Notes: a model not told the origin generated them from the sequence alone. 6,564 nt of DNA from an uncultured Propionibacteriaceae bacterium (GCA_936941515.1 CAKZJI010000373.1:1-6564), one strand, 5' to 3'. Counted from the stretch's first letter, positions 1 through 5,700 are shown. Numbers and translations: made by a program.

Positions 1-212
1 TAGGCCAACTCAGTGAAAATGGATGGAAGCATCACCAGGTCCTGCTCCTCCACCTCCAGCGCCGCTTCGCCCGGCGTGAGCCCGGTGGCGAGGAAGACAT
101 GGTTCGCCTGGGTGCAGAAGCCGTAGGCCAGGAAGAGCCGCCCGGCATAGCGCATCTCCGCCGCGCGCAGCCCCGTCTCTTCCCGCAGCTCGGCCCGCGC
201 CAGTTCCAGCGG
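1..212 (-). pseudogene. Nudix hydrolase fragment, N-terminal half missing, runs off the left edge
   Basis: Read on the minus strand from about 212 down to the window edge, one open frame gives LELARAELREETGL, then RYAGRLFLAYGFCTQANHVF and LATGLTPGEAALEVEEQDLV. This matches the second half of a Nudix box (AELREETGL in place of REUxEExGU). The downstream beta-strand region resembles ADP-ribose-pyrophosphatase-type Nudix proteins. The first half of the box (G-x5-E) and the whole N-terminal domain are absent: the residues before PLELA read MMSWATR, and that DNA encodes CutC on the other strand. The fragment therefore has no normal start and cannot form a complete Nudix fold. The frame is still open at position 1, so the C-terminus lies outside the window. 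The family assignment is fairly firm. Substrate and exact breakpoint (about 205-222) are inferred. Confidence 0.62.
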
Positions 213-231
213 TCGCGTCGCCCAGCTCATC

Positions 232-423
232 ATGGCCGGTGGCGGACTGCAGCCGGAGCATGTCCCGTGGCTTGTGCGCTCCGGGGTCCGGGCCTTCCAC
301 ATCGGCTCACCCGCCCGTCCCGGGGGCAGCTACAAGGCCTACGTGGATCCGGAGCTGGTGCGGACCTGGCGGGAGCTGATCGACGACCAGGTGGCTGCGG
401 AACAGCAGCGGGACGGCGGATGA
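232..423 (+). pseudogene. cutC: CutC-family C-terminal fragment (5'-truncated)
   Basis: This frame encodes MAGGGLQPEHVPWLVRSGVR, then AFHIGSPARPGGSYKAYVD and ELVRTWRELIDD. It matches the last quarter of CutC proteins: the final TIM-barrel strands with IMAGGGL and GVRAFHIGS. CutC has been linked to copper homeostasis, though its biochemical role is debated. A full-length CutC is roughly 240 residues; only about 63-70 remain. The frame stays open a little upstream (GRVAQLI before the ATG at 232). That DNA then becomes the opposite-strand Nudix fragment, so the missing 5' part was lost by rearrangement rather than by a point mutation. The ATG at 232 is the conserved internal Met of the MAGGG motif and has no clear ribosome-binding site. 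The TGA stop overlaps the next gene's start (ATGA), so the ancestral layout was a cutC-nudix operon. Confidence 0.65.
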
Positions 424-944
424 TGCGGCCGGTGAAGCGGCGATCAGGGGCGCGGGTGCTGCTGATGGCGGATGGGGAGGTGCTGCTCATCAACGACACC
501 GATCCCGGAGTCCCGGGGAGTAGCTGGTGGGTGGTTCCCGGTGGTGGGCTGGAGCCTGGCGACTCGCCTCCCGAGGCGGCCTGCCGTGAGGTGGTGGAGG
601 AAACCGGTCTGCGCCTTGAGCCTGCGCAGCTCACCGGACCCGTGGCATATGGTCAGGCCTGTCATGGCTTCTCCGACCGCATCCGGTATCAGCGCGACGT
701 CTTCTTCCTGGCCCGCGTCGAGCATTTCGATCCGGTGGATGCCGGCTGGACACGGGTGGAGCGAACCCGTCTGAGGGGCTTTGGGTGGTTTCGGCTTGAT
801 GCGCTGCCGGGGAGTGTGTGGCCTTCACGGCTCACCGAGGTGGCTGAGTCCCGTCCGGAGCGGCCTCTGGACTTGGGGGAATATGAGGAGTCAACCGTTC
901 CGCTGAGCGCGGCTGAATGGGAGAAAGTTCGGGGGCTTCCTTGA
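420..944 (+). CDS. Nudix hydrolase family protein
   Basis: The protein is 174 residues. It has a clear Nudix box at about residues 43-64, GGLEPGDSPPEAACREVVEE followed by TGL. The catalytic REVVEETG core is intact; the first acidic position of the motif is Asp instead of Glu. Strand-forming segments ARVLLMADGEVLLI and SSWWVVPGGG precede the box, and YQRDVFFLARV follows it, as expected for the fold. Nudix enzymes hydrolyse nucleoside diphosphates linked to another group, using divalent metal bound by these glutamates. The substrate cannot be told from sequence. The start ATG at 420 overlaps the stop of the cutC remnant (ATGA), so translation was probably coupled; a second ATG follows immediately at 423. 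No strong Shine-Dalgarno is visible. The 5' end of the operon has been lost, so present-day expression is uncertain. The stop lies 6 bp from that of the convergent gene. Confidence 0.88.
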   Translation: MMRPVKRRSGARVLLMADGEVLLINDTDPGVPGSSWWVVPGGGLEPGDSPPEAACREVVEETGLRLEPAQLTGPVAYGQACHGFSDRIRYQRDVFFLARVEHFDPVDAGWTRVERTRLRGFGWFRLDALPGSVWPSRLTEVAESRPERPLDLGEYEESTVPLSAAEWEKVRGLP

Positions 945-950
945 CCCGGT

Positions 951-1658
951 TCACCGCGGTCTCCTGCTGAGGCCGATGAGAAGGCTCCCGACGCTGAGAC
1001 CGATTCCTGTCCACCGGAGCAGGAAGGTCAGCGGCGGGAGCCCTCCATACAGCAGCGGCAGCATGGCTATCATGCCTGCCCCGATGGCCCCGAAGCCCAG
1101 CTGCCTGCCGTATCCCTCCGTGCGCAGCAGCAGCCCGCCGCCGGCGATGAACAGCCAGGGCGCGGCTGAGGGGAGGAAGGCGCCGAAAAGGAAGCTGAAA
1201 CCCGCGATCACGTAAAAGGTGAGCTGGGCGCTGGTGACTGCGGGAACGGGCTGCGGAGGTGCGGCATACGGGGCTCCGGGAAATGATGGGGCCCCCGGGG
1301 TGTCCAGGCGGGCTGCAGGATGCGGTGGGGCCGTCTGCCCTGTGGAGCCCGTCGTGGTCACTGTGTTCACGGCGAAGGGCGTGTGCGGGTTGCGCGGCCC
1401 GTAGCCGGGGGCGGTGGTCAGCAGCGCGGAGCGCACCTCGAACGGCGCCGCCGGGTTCCGGTTCGTTGTGGGTGGCGTTCCGAGCGCGTTCAGGGGAGGA
1501 GCCTGCGGCATCGGTGCGAAGCCAGAGGGCTGGGGAACAGCACCGGGCGTGTCGGCGCTGTATGGGGCCGCCACGGGCAGGGGGTCTGCGACTGGGGAGG
1601 CGAAGCCGTCGGGCCGCTCGATGGGAGCGTATGCTGCGCCGTCAGTCCAGGTAGCCAT
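951..1658 (-). CDS. Proline/alanine-rich membrane protein of unknown function
   Basis: This is a 235-residue protein I cannot name. It opens with MATWTDGAAYAPIERPDGFA; the WTDGxxYAPxxRP-type start resembles that of some uncharacterised actinobacterial membrane proteins. Residues about 20-140 are low-complexity, rich in Pro, Ala, Gly and Thr, and probably disordered. Residues about 146-230 are hydrophobic with three or four likely membrane segments: TFYVIAGFSFLFGAF, APWLFIAGGGLLL, FGAIGAGMIAMLPLL and a last one around 208-229. The C-terminus is RRPR. There is no signal peptide, so the disordered arm is likely cytoplasmic. The start at 1658 is preferred because a TATCCT -10-like element lies 7 bp upstream, as in leaderless genes. 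A GTG at 1721 with GAGGGA just before it is the alternative and would add 21 residues. It converges on the Nudix gene with a 6-bp gap. Confidence 0.72.
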   Translation of the reverse strand: MATWTDGAAYAPIERPDGFASPVADPLPVAAPYSADTPGAVPQPSGFAPMPQAPPLNALGTPPTTNRNPAAPFEVRSALLTTAPGYGPRNPHTPFAVNTVTTTGSTGQTAPPHPAARLDTPGAPSFPGAPYAAPPQPVPAVTSAQLTFYVIAGFSFLFGAFLPSAAPWLFIAGGGLLLRTEGYGRQLGFGAIGAGMIAMLPLLYGGLPPLTFLLRWTGIGLSVGSLLIGLSRRPR

Positions 1659-1665
1659 GCGGCCA

Positions 1666-1671
1666 AGGATA
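1666..1671 (-). promoter_or_regulatory. Candidate -10 element for a leaderless transcript
   Basis: On the minus strand TATCCT is followed by 7 nt and then the ATG at 1658. This fits the TANNNT -10 consensus of actinobacterial housekeeping promoters with transcription starting at or very near the start codon. No Shine-Dalgarno precedes this ATG, which agrees with leaderless translation. A convincing -35 is not visible. This is inferred from spacing only. Confidence 0.35.
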
Positions 1672-1703
1672 GTGGGGGAGCCGGTCCCCGCCGAAGCTGC
1701 GTG

Positions 1704-1715
1704 AGCACCGGTGCT
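1704..1715. promoter_or_regulatory. Perfect 12-bp palindrome, candidate operator between divergent genes
   Basis: AGCACCGGTGCT is a perfect palindrome lying between the start of the minus-strand membrane protein gene and nagB. Looser symmetry continues outward (GTGA on the left, TCAC on the right, offset by 2 bp). Such a site could bind a dimeric repressor acting on either gene. It does not look like the DasR/NagR-type site known upstream of many nag genes. If the alternative GTG start at 1721 is used by the membrane protein, the palindrome would be coding. Functional assignment is speculative. Confidence 0.25.
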
Positions 1716-1746
1716 GATCACTTGTCCCTCGGGAGCCCCAGAAGGA

Positions 1747-1774
1747 TGACTGCGCAGAATCAGTGCGCGTAATG
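1747..1774 (+). promoter_or_regulatory. Candidate nagB promoter
   Basis: ATGACT (1747-1752) and TAATGT (1769-1774) are separated by 16 bp. They are moderately close to -35/-10 consensus elements and sit upstream of the nagB start at 1832, which has its own ribosome-binding site. A short inverted repeat, GCGCA-N7-TGCGC, lies between the two elements and could be an operator. The call rests on pattern and position alone. Confidence 0.25.
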
Positions 1775-1818
1775 TTCATTTCGCATCGCAAAGTGAGCGA
1801 TTTGGTGGCTGAGAATGT

Positions 1819-1824
1819 GAGGAG
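1819..1824 (+). promoter_or_regulatory. Ribosome-binding site that fixes the nagB start
   Basis: GAGGAG lies 7 nt before the ATG at 1832. The open frame extends upstream to an ATG at 1763, but that one has no such site. The extra 23 residues are also absent from the conserved NagB fold, so 1832 is the chosen start. Confidence 0.75.
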
Positions 1825-1831
1825 TCCAACG

Positions 1832-2599
1832 ATGGAAGTTGTCATCTGCGCCGACGACGCCGAGGTGGGGCGGGTTGCCGCAGAACGTGTCATCACCTGG
1901 TTGAGGGGCGTCGCGAGGCCGGTCCTCGGCCTGGCCACGGGAAGCTCACCGCTGTCGCTCTACGCTGAGCTGGCGCACCGTGCCGATGCCGGTGAGGTGG
2001 ACCTAGCCAACGGCATGGGCTTTGCCCTGGATGAATACGTCGGCATCGATCCCGCGCATCCGCTCAGCTACCGGCAGACAATCAACCGCACGGTCGTGGA
2101 GCCCCTCCACATGAATCCTGCGCAAGTTCATGTTCCTGACGGCATGGCTGAGAACCTGGCGGCCGCGGCTGCCGAATACGATGCCGCGATCCGTGCGGCA
2201 GGCGGTGTCGATGTGCAGGTGCTGGGCATCGGCGGCAACGGGCACATCGGGTTCAACGAACCCACCTCCGCACTCGACTCCCGGACCCGCGTCAAGACGC
2301 TCACCCAGCAGACTCGTGCTGACAACGCGCGATTCTTCGAGAAGAGCGAGCAGGTTCCCACCCATTGCGTCACCCAGGGCCTGGGCACCATCAGGGAGGC
2401 GCGGCACATCGTGATGGTGGCGACCGGCGCTCACAAGGCCGATGCGGTGGCCTCCATGGTGGAGGGGCCGGTCACGGCGATGTGCCCGGCCTCAGTCCTC
2501 CAATTCCATCCGGGAACTCTGGTGGTGGTTGATGAGGCTGCCGCCTCAAAGCTGAGGATGGGAGAGTATTTCCGTCACATCCAGGAGCACATGATCTGA
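1832..2599 (+). CDS. nagB: Glucosamine-6-phosphate deaminase
   Basis: NagB converts glucosamine 6-phosphate to fructose 6-phosphate and ammonia, the last step feeding N-acetylglucosamine into glycolysis; it is cytosolic. The 255-residue length is close to the usual 240-266. Visible family motifs are the phosphate-binding LGLATGSSPLSLYAEL (residues 32-47), the catalytic ALDEYVG (general-base Asp at 67) and LGIGGNGHIGFNEP (131-144), with catalytic His138 and Glu143. The position of E. coli Asp141 is Asn136 here (GGNGH), a variant also found in Bacillus-type NagB. HCVTQGLGTI and the later GPVTAMCPASVLQFHPG segment are also typical. It stands alone: no nagA, ROK kinase or sugar transporter is adjacent, so its partners must be elsewhere. 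An 87-bp gap separates it from the next operon. Confidence 0.96.
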   Translation: MEVVICADDAEVGRVAAERVITWLRGVARPVLGLATGSSPLSLYAELAHRADAGEVDLANGMGFALDEYVGIDPAHPLSYRQTINRTVVEPLHMNPAQVHVPDGMAENLAAAAAEYDAAIRAAGGVDVQVLGIGGNGHIGFNEPTSALDSRTRVKTLTQQTRADNARFFEKSEQVPTHCVTQGLGTIREARHIVMVATGAHKADAVASMVEGPVTAMCPASVLQFHPGTLVVVDEAAASKLRMGEYFRHIQEHMI

Positions 2600-2621
2600 G
2601 ACTCTTCCTCACCTTCTCGCG

Positions 2622-2650
2622 TTTCGTCGTTGTCTGCGGCAAGATAGACT
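2622..2650 (+). promoter_or_regulatory. Candidate promoter of the cold-shock/DUF3027 operon
   Basis: TTTCGT (2622-2627) and TAGACT (2645-2650) are spaced by 17 bp, in the 87-bp gap after nagB and 36 bp before the ATG of the cold-shock gene. A good ribosome-binding site, GAGGGAG (2671-2677), follows 9 nt before that ATG. The -35 match is partial. TTGTCT at 2630 is an alternative upstream hexamer but is badly spaced. Confidence 0.3.
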
Positions 2651-2686
2651 TGCCTGCCAGCTTCACTAACGAGGGAGAGCCCGATC

Positions 2687-3070
2687 ATGCCCACCGGAAA
2701 GGTCCGCTTCTTTGATGCCGAAAAGGGCTTTGGGTTCATCTCCAAGGACGGCGGTGGCGATGTCTTCGTGCGCGTCGGCGTGCTGCCCGACGGAGTGACC
2801 AGTCTGAGGCCCGGACAGAAGGTCGAATTCGGAGTCGTCGAGGGGCGCAGGGGTGAGCAGGCGCTGTCCGTCAGGCTGATCGACGCCCCGCCGTCGCTCT
2901 CCAAGGCCTCCCGCAAGAAACCGCAGGATATGGCTGTGATCATTGAGGACCTCATCAAGATGCTCGACTCCCTGGGCAATGGCTATCGGCATGGCCGCCA
3001 CCCCGACGGCAGACATGGCGCGAAGATCGCCGCGGTGCTGCGTCGCGTCGCCGACGAGTTGGAGCTGTGA
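2687..3070 (+). CDS. Cold-shock-domain (CspA-like) protein with C-terminal extension
   Basis: This 127-residue protein starts with a cold-shock OB-fold domain (about 1-66). The domain holds the RNP1 motif KGFGFI (13-18) and RNP2 as DVFVRV (25-30), followed by the typical GQKVEFGVVEGRRGEQALSV. Such domains bind single-stranded RNA and DNA and act as RNA chaperones. The usual His of RNP2 (VFVH or VFLH) is Arg here. Unlike a minimal 67-residue CspA, it carries a linker (67-80) and a charged, helix-prone tail (about 81-127) of unknown function. Long versions of this kind are common in actinobacteria next to DUF3027. The start is set by GAGGGAG 9 nt upstream. Its TGA overlaps the GTG start of the next gene, so the two are almost certainly translated from one message. 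Confidence 0.92.
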   Translation: MPTGKVRFFDAEKGFGFISKDGGGDVFVRVGVLPDGVTSLRPGQKVEFGVVEGRRGEQALSVRLIDAPPSLSKASRKKPQDMAVIIEDLIKMLDSLGNGYRHGRHPDGRHGAKIAAVLRRVADELEL

Positions 3071-3840
3071 GCGTGACCGTCGCGAAACTTGACCCGGTCG
3101 CCGTGGCTGCGGTCAGCCTGGCTCGTGCAGCCGCCGTCGAGACCGGCGGCGAGTCGTCCGTCGGTGAGCATCTCGGGGTGGTTGCTGACGCAGAGCGTGT
3201 CGTCACCCACTTCTTCGCATGCCTGCTGCCCGGCTACCCCGACTGGCACTGGGCTGTCACACTGGTCCGGGCCTCCAGGGCTCGCGTCGCCACCGTCAAC
3301 GAGGTGGTCCTGCTGCCCCAGCCCGGATCGTTGATCGCGCCCGACTGGGTGCCGTGGGAGCAGCGAATCCAACCCGGCGACATCGCCCCGGGTCTGCTGA
3401 TGGCAACCCCCGACAACGACCCGCGACTCGAACCCGGTTTTGCCGCCACCGATCTGCCGGCTGACGCCAATCCGGCCGAATGGGCGCAGCTGCGCTCCAC
3501 CGTCGCAGAGCTGGGACTCGGGCGGGAGCGAGTGCTGTCCCTCGCCGGACGTGACTCCGCTGCCGAACGCTGGTTGGCAGGGGCTCCCGGCGCCACGGAT
3601 GAGGGCAGCCGCCATGCCCCGGCAGCCTGCTCCTCGTGTGGCTATTTCGTTCCGCTGCGGGGCTCGCTCGGCACGCTGTTCGGGGCATGCGCCAACGAGT
3701 ACTCGCAGTCGGATGGGCATGTGGTCAGCCTCGACCACGGCTGCGGAGGGCACTCGAATGTCGTAGCCGCCGAACGTCCCAGGGAATTGCCGGAACCGGT
3801 GTTCGACACGATCGGGATCGACGACCAGCTCTTCGACTAG
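3067..3840 (+). CDS. DUF3027 family protein
   Basis: The 257-residue protein belongs to the DUF3027 family, which is conserved in actinobacteria and lacks an assigned function. Recognisable stretches are GYPDWHWAVTLVRA, VNEVVLLPQPGSLIAPDWVP, WEQRIQPGDIAPGLLM and DNDPRLEPGF. Near the C-terminus four cysteines (C188-x2-C191, C208, C226) with His224 and His229 nearby suggest a zinc-binding knuckle in the segment CSSCGYFVPLRGS to HGCGGHS. There is no signal peptide or membrane segment, so it is likely cytoplasmic. The GTG start at 3067 overlaps the cold-shock gene stop by 4 bp (GTGA). A GTG at 3073 is a minor alternative. The conserved pairing hints at a nucleic-acid-related or stress role shared with the cold-shock protein; that is inference. 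Confidence 0.93.
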   Translation: MSVTVAKLDPVAVAAVSLARAAAVETGGESSVGEHLGVVADAERVVTHFFACLLPGYPDWHWAVTLVRASRARVATVNEVVLLPQPGSLIAPDWVPWEQRIQPGDIAPGLLMATPDNDPRLEPGFAATDLPADANPAEWAQLRSTVAELGLGRERVLSLAGRDSAAERWLAGAPGATDEGSRHAPAACSSCGYFVPLRGSLGTLFGACANEYSQSDGHVVSLDHGCGGHSNVVAAERPRELPEPVFDTIGIDDQLFD

Positions 3841-3849
3841 TGCGGCGAT

Positions 3850-3880
3850 CGGCATATTCCCTGTGCGGCAATGCCGTTTT
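3850..3880 (+). terminator. Probable intrinsic terminator after DUF3027
   Basis: CGGCA-A-TGCCG (3866-3876), or equally CGGC-AAT-GCCG, is followed at once by TTTT. An alternative longer stem pairs CGGCAT (3850-3855) with ATGCCG (3871-3876). It starts 10-26 nt after the DUF3027 stop and ends before the likely permease promoter, which is where a terminator is expected. The stem is short and the T run is only four, so strength is uncertain. Confidence 0.4.
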
Positions 3881-3895
3881 GGGGTGCATCACGTC

Positions 3896-3901
3896 TAAGA
3901 T
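3896..3901 (+). promoter_or_regulatory. Candidate -10 element of the permease gene (leaderless)
   Basis: TAAGAT lies 8 bp before an in-frame GTG (3910) and 14 bp before the ATG at 3916. Neither start has a Shine-Dalgarno. The spacing suits a transcript that begins at or next to the start codon. No clear -35 is visible. It also argues against the in-frame ATG at 3871, which lies upstream of this element and inside the terminator hairpin. Confidence 0.4.
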
Positions 3902-3915
3902 TCCGGCACGTGGTC

Positions 3916-5463
3916 ATGAAATCACCCAAAGCCGCACGACGGTTGAACAGCGGCGCTGACGTTCCCGCAACCGGGTCTTGGCTTGAGCGCTATTTCCACA
4001 TTGCGAAGCGTGGCTCATCGGTTGCCCAGGAGGTGCGCGGTGGCCTGGTGACGTTTTTCGCGATGGCCTACATCATCGCGCTGAATCCCCTGATCATCGG
4101 CACCTCATCGGACAGGGACGGCAACCTGATCTCTGGGGCACCCAAGTTCCTGGATGAGGCCATGACCCAGGTGGATACAGCCGCTGTTGGGGCGTCCATC
4201 GCGATGGTGGCAGCCGCAACTGCTCTGGTCGCCGGGCTCATGACGCTGCTCATGGGCTTCATCGGGAGATTCCCCATCGGCATGGCCACCGGGCTGGGGC
4301 TCAACGCCCTGGTCGCCTACGCCCTCGCCCCGCAGATGACGTGGCCTCAGGCCATGGGGCTCGTGGTCTGGGAGGGCATCCTGATCGCGATTCTGGTGCT
4401 CACCGGCTTCCGGACGGCGGTGTTCAAGGCCGTCCCGAAAACCCTGCGCACCGCCATCTCCGTCGGCATTGGCCTGTTCATCGCTTTCGTCGGGCTCATC
4501 AACGCCGGGGTGGTGCGCAAGCCAGCCGGGTCTCCGCCCGTCGAGCTCGGCATCGGCGGGTCCCTGTCAGGCTGGCCGATCCTCGTCTTCGTCGCTGGGC
4601 TGTTCCTGCTGATCGCGCTGCAGGTCCTGAAGGTCAAAGGCACCATGCTGATCTCCATCATCTCCGCGACGGTGCTGGCCATCATCGCCGAGGCCATCGG
4701 GAAGATCGGCCCGCACGTCGGTGAGCAGAACCCCACGGGATGGGCGCTCAACGTGCCCTCCCTGGCGAACTTCTCCCTGCCGGACCTCGGCCTGCTGCTG
4801 CGAGTCGACATGATGGGGGCATTCATCGTCGACGGCGAGTTCAGCCTCCCGACGTTCCTGGCCCTGATGGTGCTGGTGTTCTCGTTGCTGCTGGCCGACT
4901 TCTTCGACACGATGGGCACCATGGTCGCCATCGGTGCCGAGGGCGACTTGCTCGACGAGCACGGCAGCCCGCCCAAGACCCGTGAGATCCTCGTCGTCGA
5001 CTCCCTGGCCGCCATCGCCGGTGGTGTCGGGGGCGTCTCCTCGAACACCTCCTACGTGGAGTCCGCCGCGGGCGTGGGGGAGGGGGCCCGCACGGGCCTG
5101 GCCTCGGTGGTCACCGGCTGCATGTTCGCCCTGTCCATGTTCTTCGCCCCGGTGGTCAAGATGGTCCCCTACGAGGCGGCCACCCCGGCGCTCGTGGTGG
5201 TCGGCTTCCTCATGATGATGCAGGTGACCGACATCGACTGGACGTCTCCGGAGATCGCCCTGCCGGCCTTCCTGACCATCATCATGATGCCCTTCTCCTA
5301 CTCGATCACCAACGGGATCGGGGCCGGCTTCGTGTCCTACCTGGTCATCGAGGTCGCTCAGGGGCGGGCGCGGAAGATCCACCCGCTCATGTGGGTGGCC
5401 TGCGCGATGTTCGTCGTCTACTTCACCCTCGCCCCGATCAAGGCGATCCTCGGCGTCTCCTGA
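3916..5463 (+). CDS. NCS2 family purine permease (AzgA/PbuG type)
   Basis: This integral membrane transporter of 515 residues is predicted to carry adenine, guanine and/or hypoxanthine by proton symport, as known for the AzgA/PbuG branch of NCS2. Family signatures are LERYFHIAKRGSSVAQEVRG then GLVTFFAMAYIIALNP (23-58), GMATGLGLNALVAYAL (122-137), LLLADFFDTMGTMVAIGAEG (324-343) and SNTSYVESAAGVGEGARTGL (376-395). The Asp of FFDTMGT and the Glu of SYVESAAG occupy the expected substrate-site helices. About 12 hydrophobic spans are visible, with the usual long loop after the first (TSSDRDGNLISGAPKFLDEA). The exact substrate cannot be read off. ATG 3916 is chosen; GTG 3910 would add two residues. 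The frame is also open from ATG 3871, but that lies in the terminator. The gene appears monocistronic, and no purine riboswitch fits into the short leader. Confidence 0.94.
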   Translation: MKSPKAARRLNSGADVPATGSWLERYFHIAKRGSSVAQEVRGGLVTFFAMAYIIALNPLIIGTSSDRDGNLISGAPKFLDEAMTQVDTAAVGASIAMVAAATALVAGLMTLLMGFIGRFPIGMATGLGLNALVAYALAPQMTWPQAMGLVVWEGILIAILVLTGFRTAVFKAVPKTLRTAISVGIGLFIAFVGLINAGVVRKPAGSPPVELGIGGSLSGWPILVFVAGLFLLIALQVLKVKGTMLISIISATVLAIIAEAIGKIGPHVGEQNPTGWALNVPSLANFSLPDLGLLLRVDMMGAFIVDGEFSLPTFLALMVLVFSLLLADFFDTMGTMVAIGAEGDLLDEHGSPPKTREILVVDSLAAIAGGVGGVSSNTSYVESAAGVGEGARTGLASVVTGCMFALSMFFAPVVKMVPYEAATPALVVVGFLMMMQVTDIDWTSPEIALPAFLTIIMMPFSYSITNGIGAGFVSYLVIEVAQGRARKIHPLMWVACAMFVVYFTLAPIKAILGVS

Positions 5464-5474
5464 CAAGGGCCGAC

Positions 5475-5490
5475 GGCGCCCGGAGGTGCC
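5475..5490 (+). terminator. Small GC hairpin after the permease gene
   Basis: GGCGCC-CGGA-GGTGCC forms a 6-bp stem with one G-T wobble and a tetraloop, 11 nt after the stop. No T run follows, so intrinsic termination would be weak. The larger hairpin at 5576-5616 could also serve. Confidence 0.25.
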
Positions 5491-5533
5491 CGGGTGGGGC
5501 ATGTGGGCGGCCGGTGTGGGACGGAGCGTGCGC

Positions 5534-5659
5534 TGGTTGCAATGTCCGACAGGTGGGTATCACTGGCCGACAGCTGGGTGTACTGCCCGACCCCCCGAGA
5601 CTCGGGCAGTACACCCGGGTGGTGGGCAGTAGAACCCGAGGTTCGCCCAGTAGCTCCGG
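5534..5659. repeat. Cluster of about six degenerate 20-21-bp units, three in each orientation
   Basis: Three plus-oriented units follow one another: TGGTTGCAATGTCCGACAGG (5534), TGGGTATCACTGGCCGACAG (5554) and TGGGTGTACTGCCCGACCCC (5575). Three more are in the opposite orientation: GGGCAGTACACCCGG (5604), GGGCAGTAGAACCCG (5624) and GCCCAGTAGCTCCGG (5645). Read on one strand the shared core is approximately GGGTNTACTGCCCGA. Spacing is 20-21 bp throughout, about two helical turns. The cluster fills most of the gap between the permease gene (stop 5463) and the marR remnant (5701). The rest of that gap shows no gene. The units lack the uniformity and unique spacers of a CRISPR array. Possible natures are a dispersed intergenic repeat, a multi-site protein-binding array or a decayed mobile element end. 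The family is unknown to me. Confidence 0.72.
5576..5616. repeat. Perfect 15-bp inverted repeat at the centre of the repeat cluster
   Basis: GGGTGTACTGCCCGA (5576-5590) and TCGGGCAGTACACCC (5602-5616) are exact reverse complements separated by 11 bp. A competing hairpin, CCCGAG-A-CTCGGG (5594-5606), uses the loop plus part of the right arm, so two mutually exclusive folds are possible. There is no T run on either side. It could be a bidirectional terminator for the convergent permease and marR genes, or the junction of two repeat units in opposite orientation. Confidence 0.85.
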
Positions 5660-5700
5660 GGCGCCGGTTCGAGGCACGGGCTGGTGAGTGCTGGCGTAGG

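Noticed and set aside
10..300. Minus-strand frame of 96 codons at the left edge
   Set aside because: It is the wrong frame. The Nudix homology is in the neighbouring minus frame, which is open to the window edge.
99..419. Upstream extension of the intact Nudix gene in its own frame
   Set aside because: The extension has Arg/Gly/Ala-rich shadow composition and overlaps the CutC and Nudix fragments. The family start is at the ATGATG at 420.
1779..1792. Operator-like TTT-N8-AAA symmetry near TTTCGCATCGCAAA
   Set aside because: Only the outer three pairs and the central pair match; the inner positions do not, so it is not a real palindrome.
2983..3855. 290-codon minus-strand open frame
   Set aside because: It is antisense to DUF3027 and shows low-complexity shadow composition. 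The plus-strand frame matches a known family from end to end.
3841..3915. Purine riboswitch before the permease
   Set aside because: The gap is only about 75 bp and is taken up by a terminator hairpin and a promoter. No aptamer-like three-way junction is visible.
4567..5502. 311-codon minus-strand open frame, antisense to the permease
   Set aside because: It is rich in His, Asp, Gln, Arg and Gly with no recognisable domain. It is the mirror of a high-GC membrane-protein coding frame, and the plus-strand permease matches its family throughout.
5534..5659. CRISPR array
   Set aside because: The units are adjacent without unique spacers, they differ from each other, and they occur in both orientations. 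No cas gene is present.
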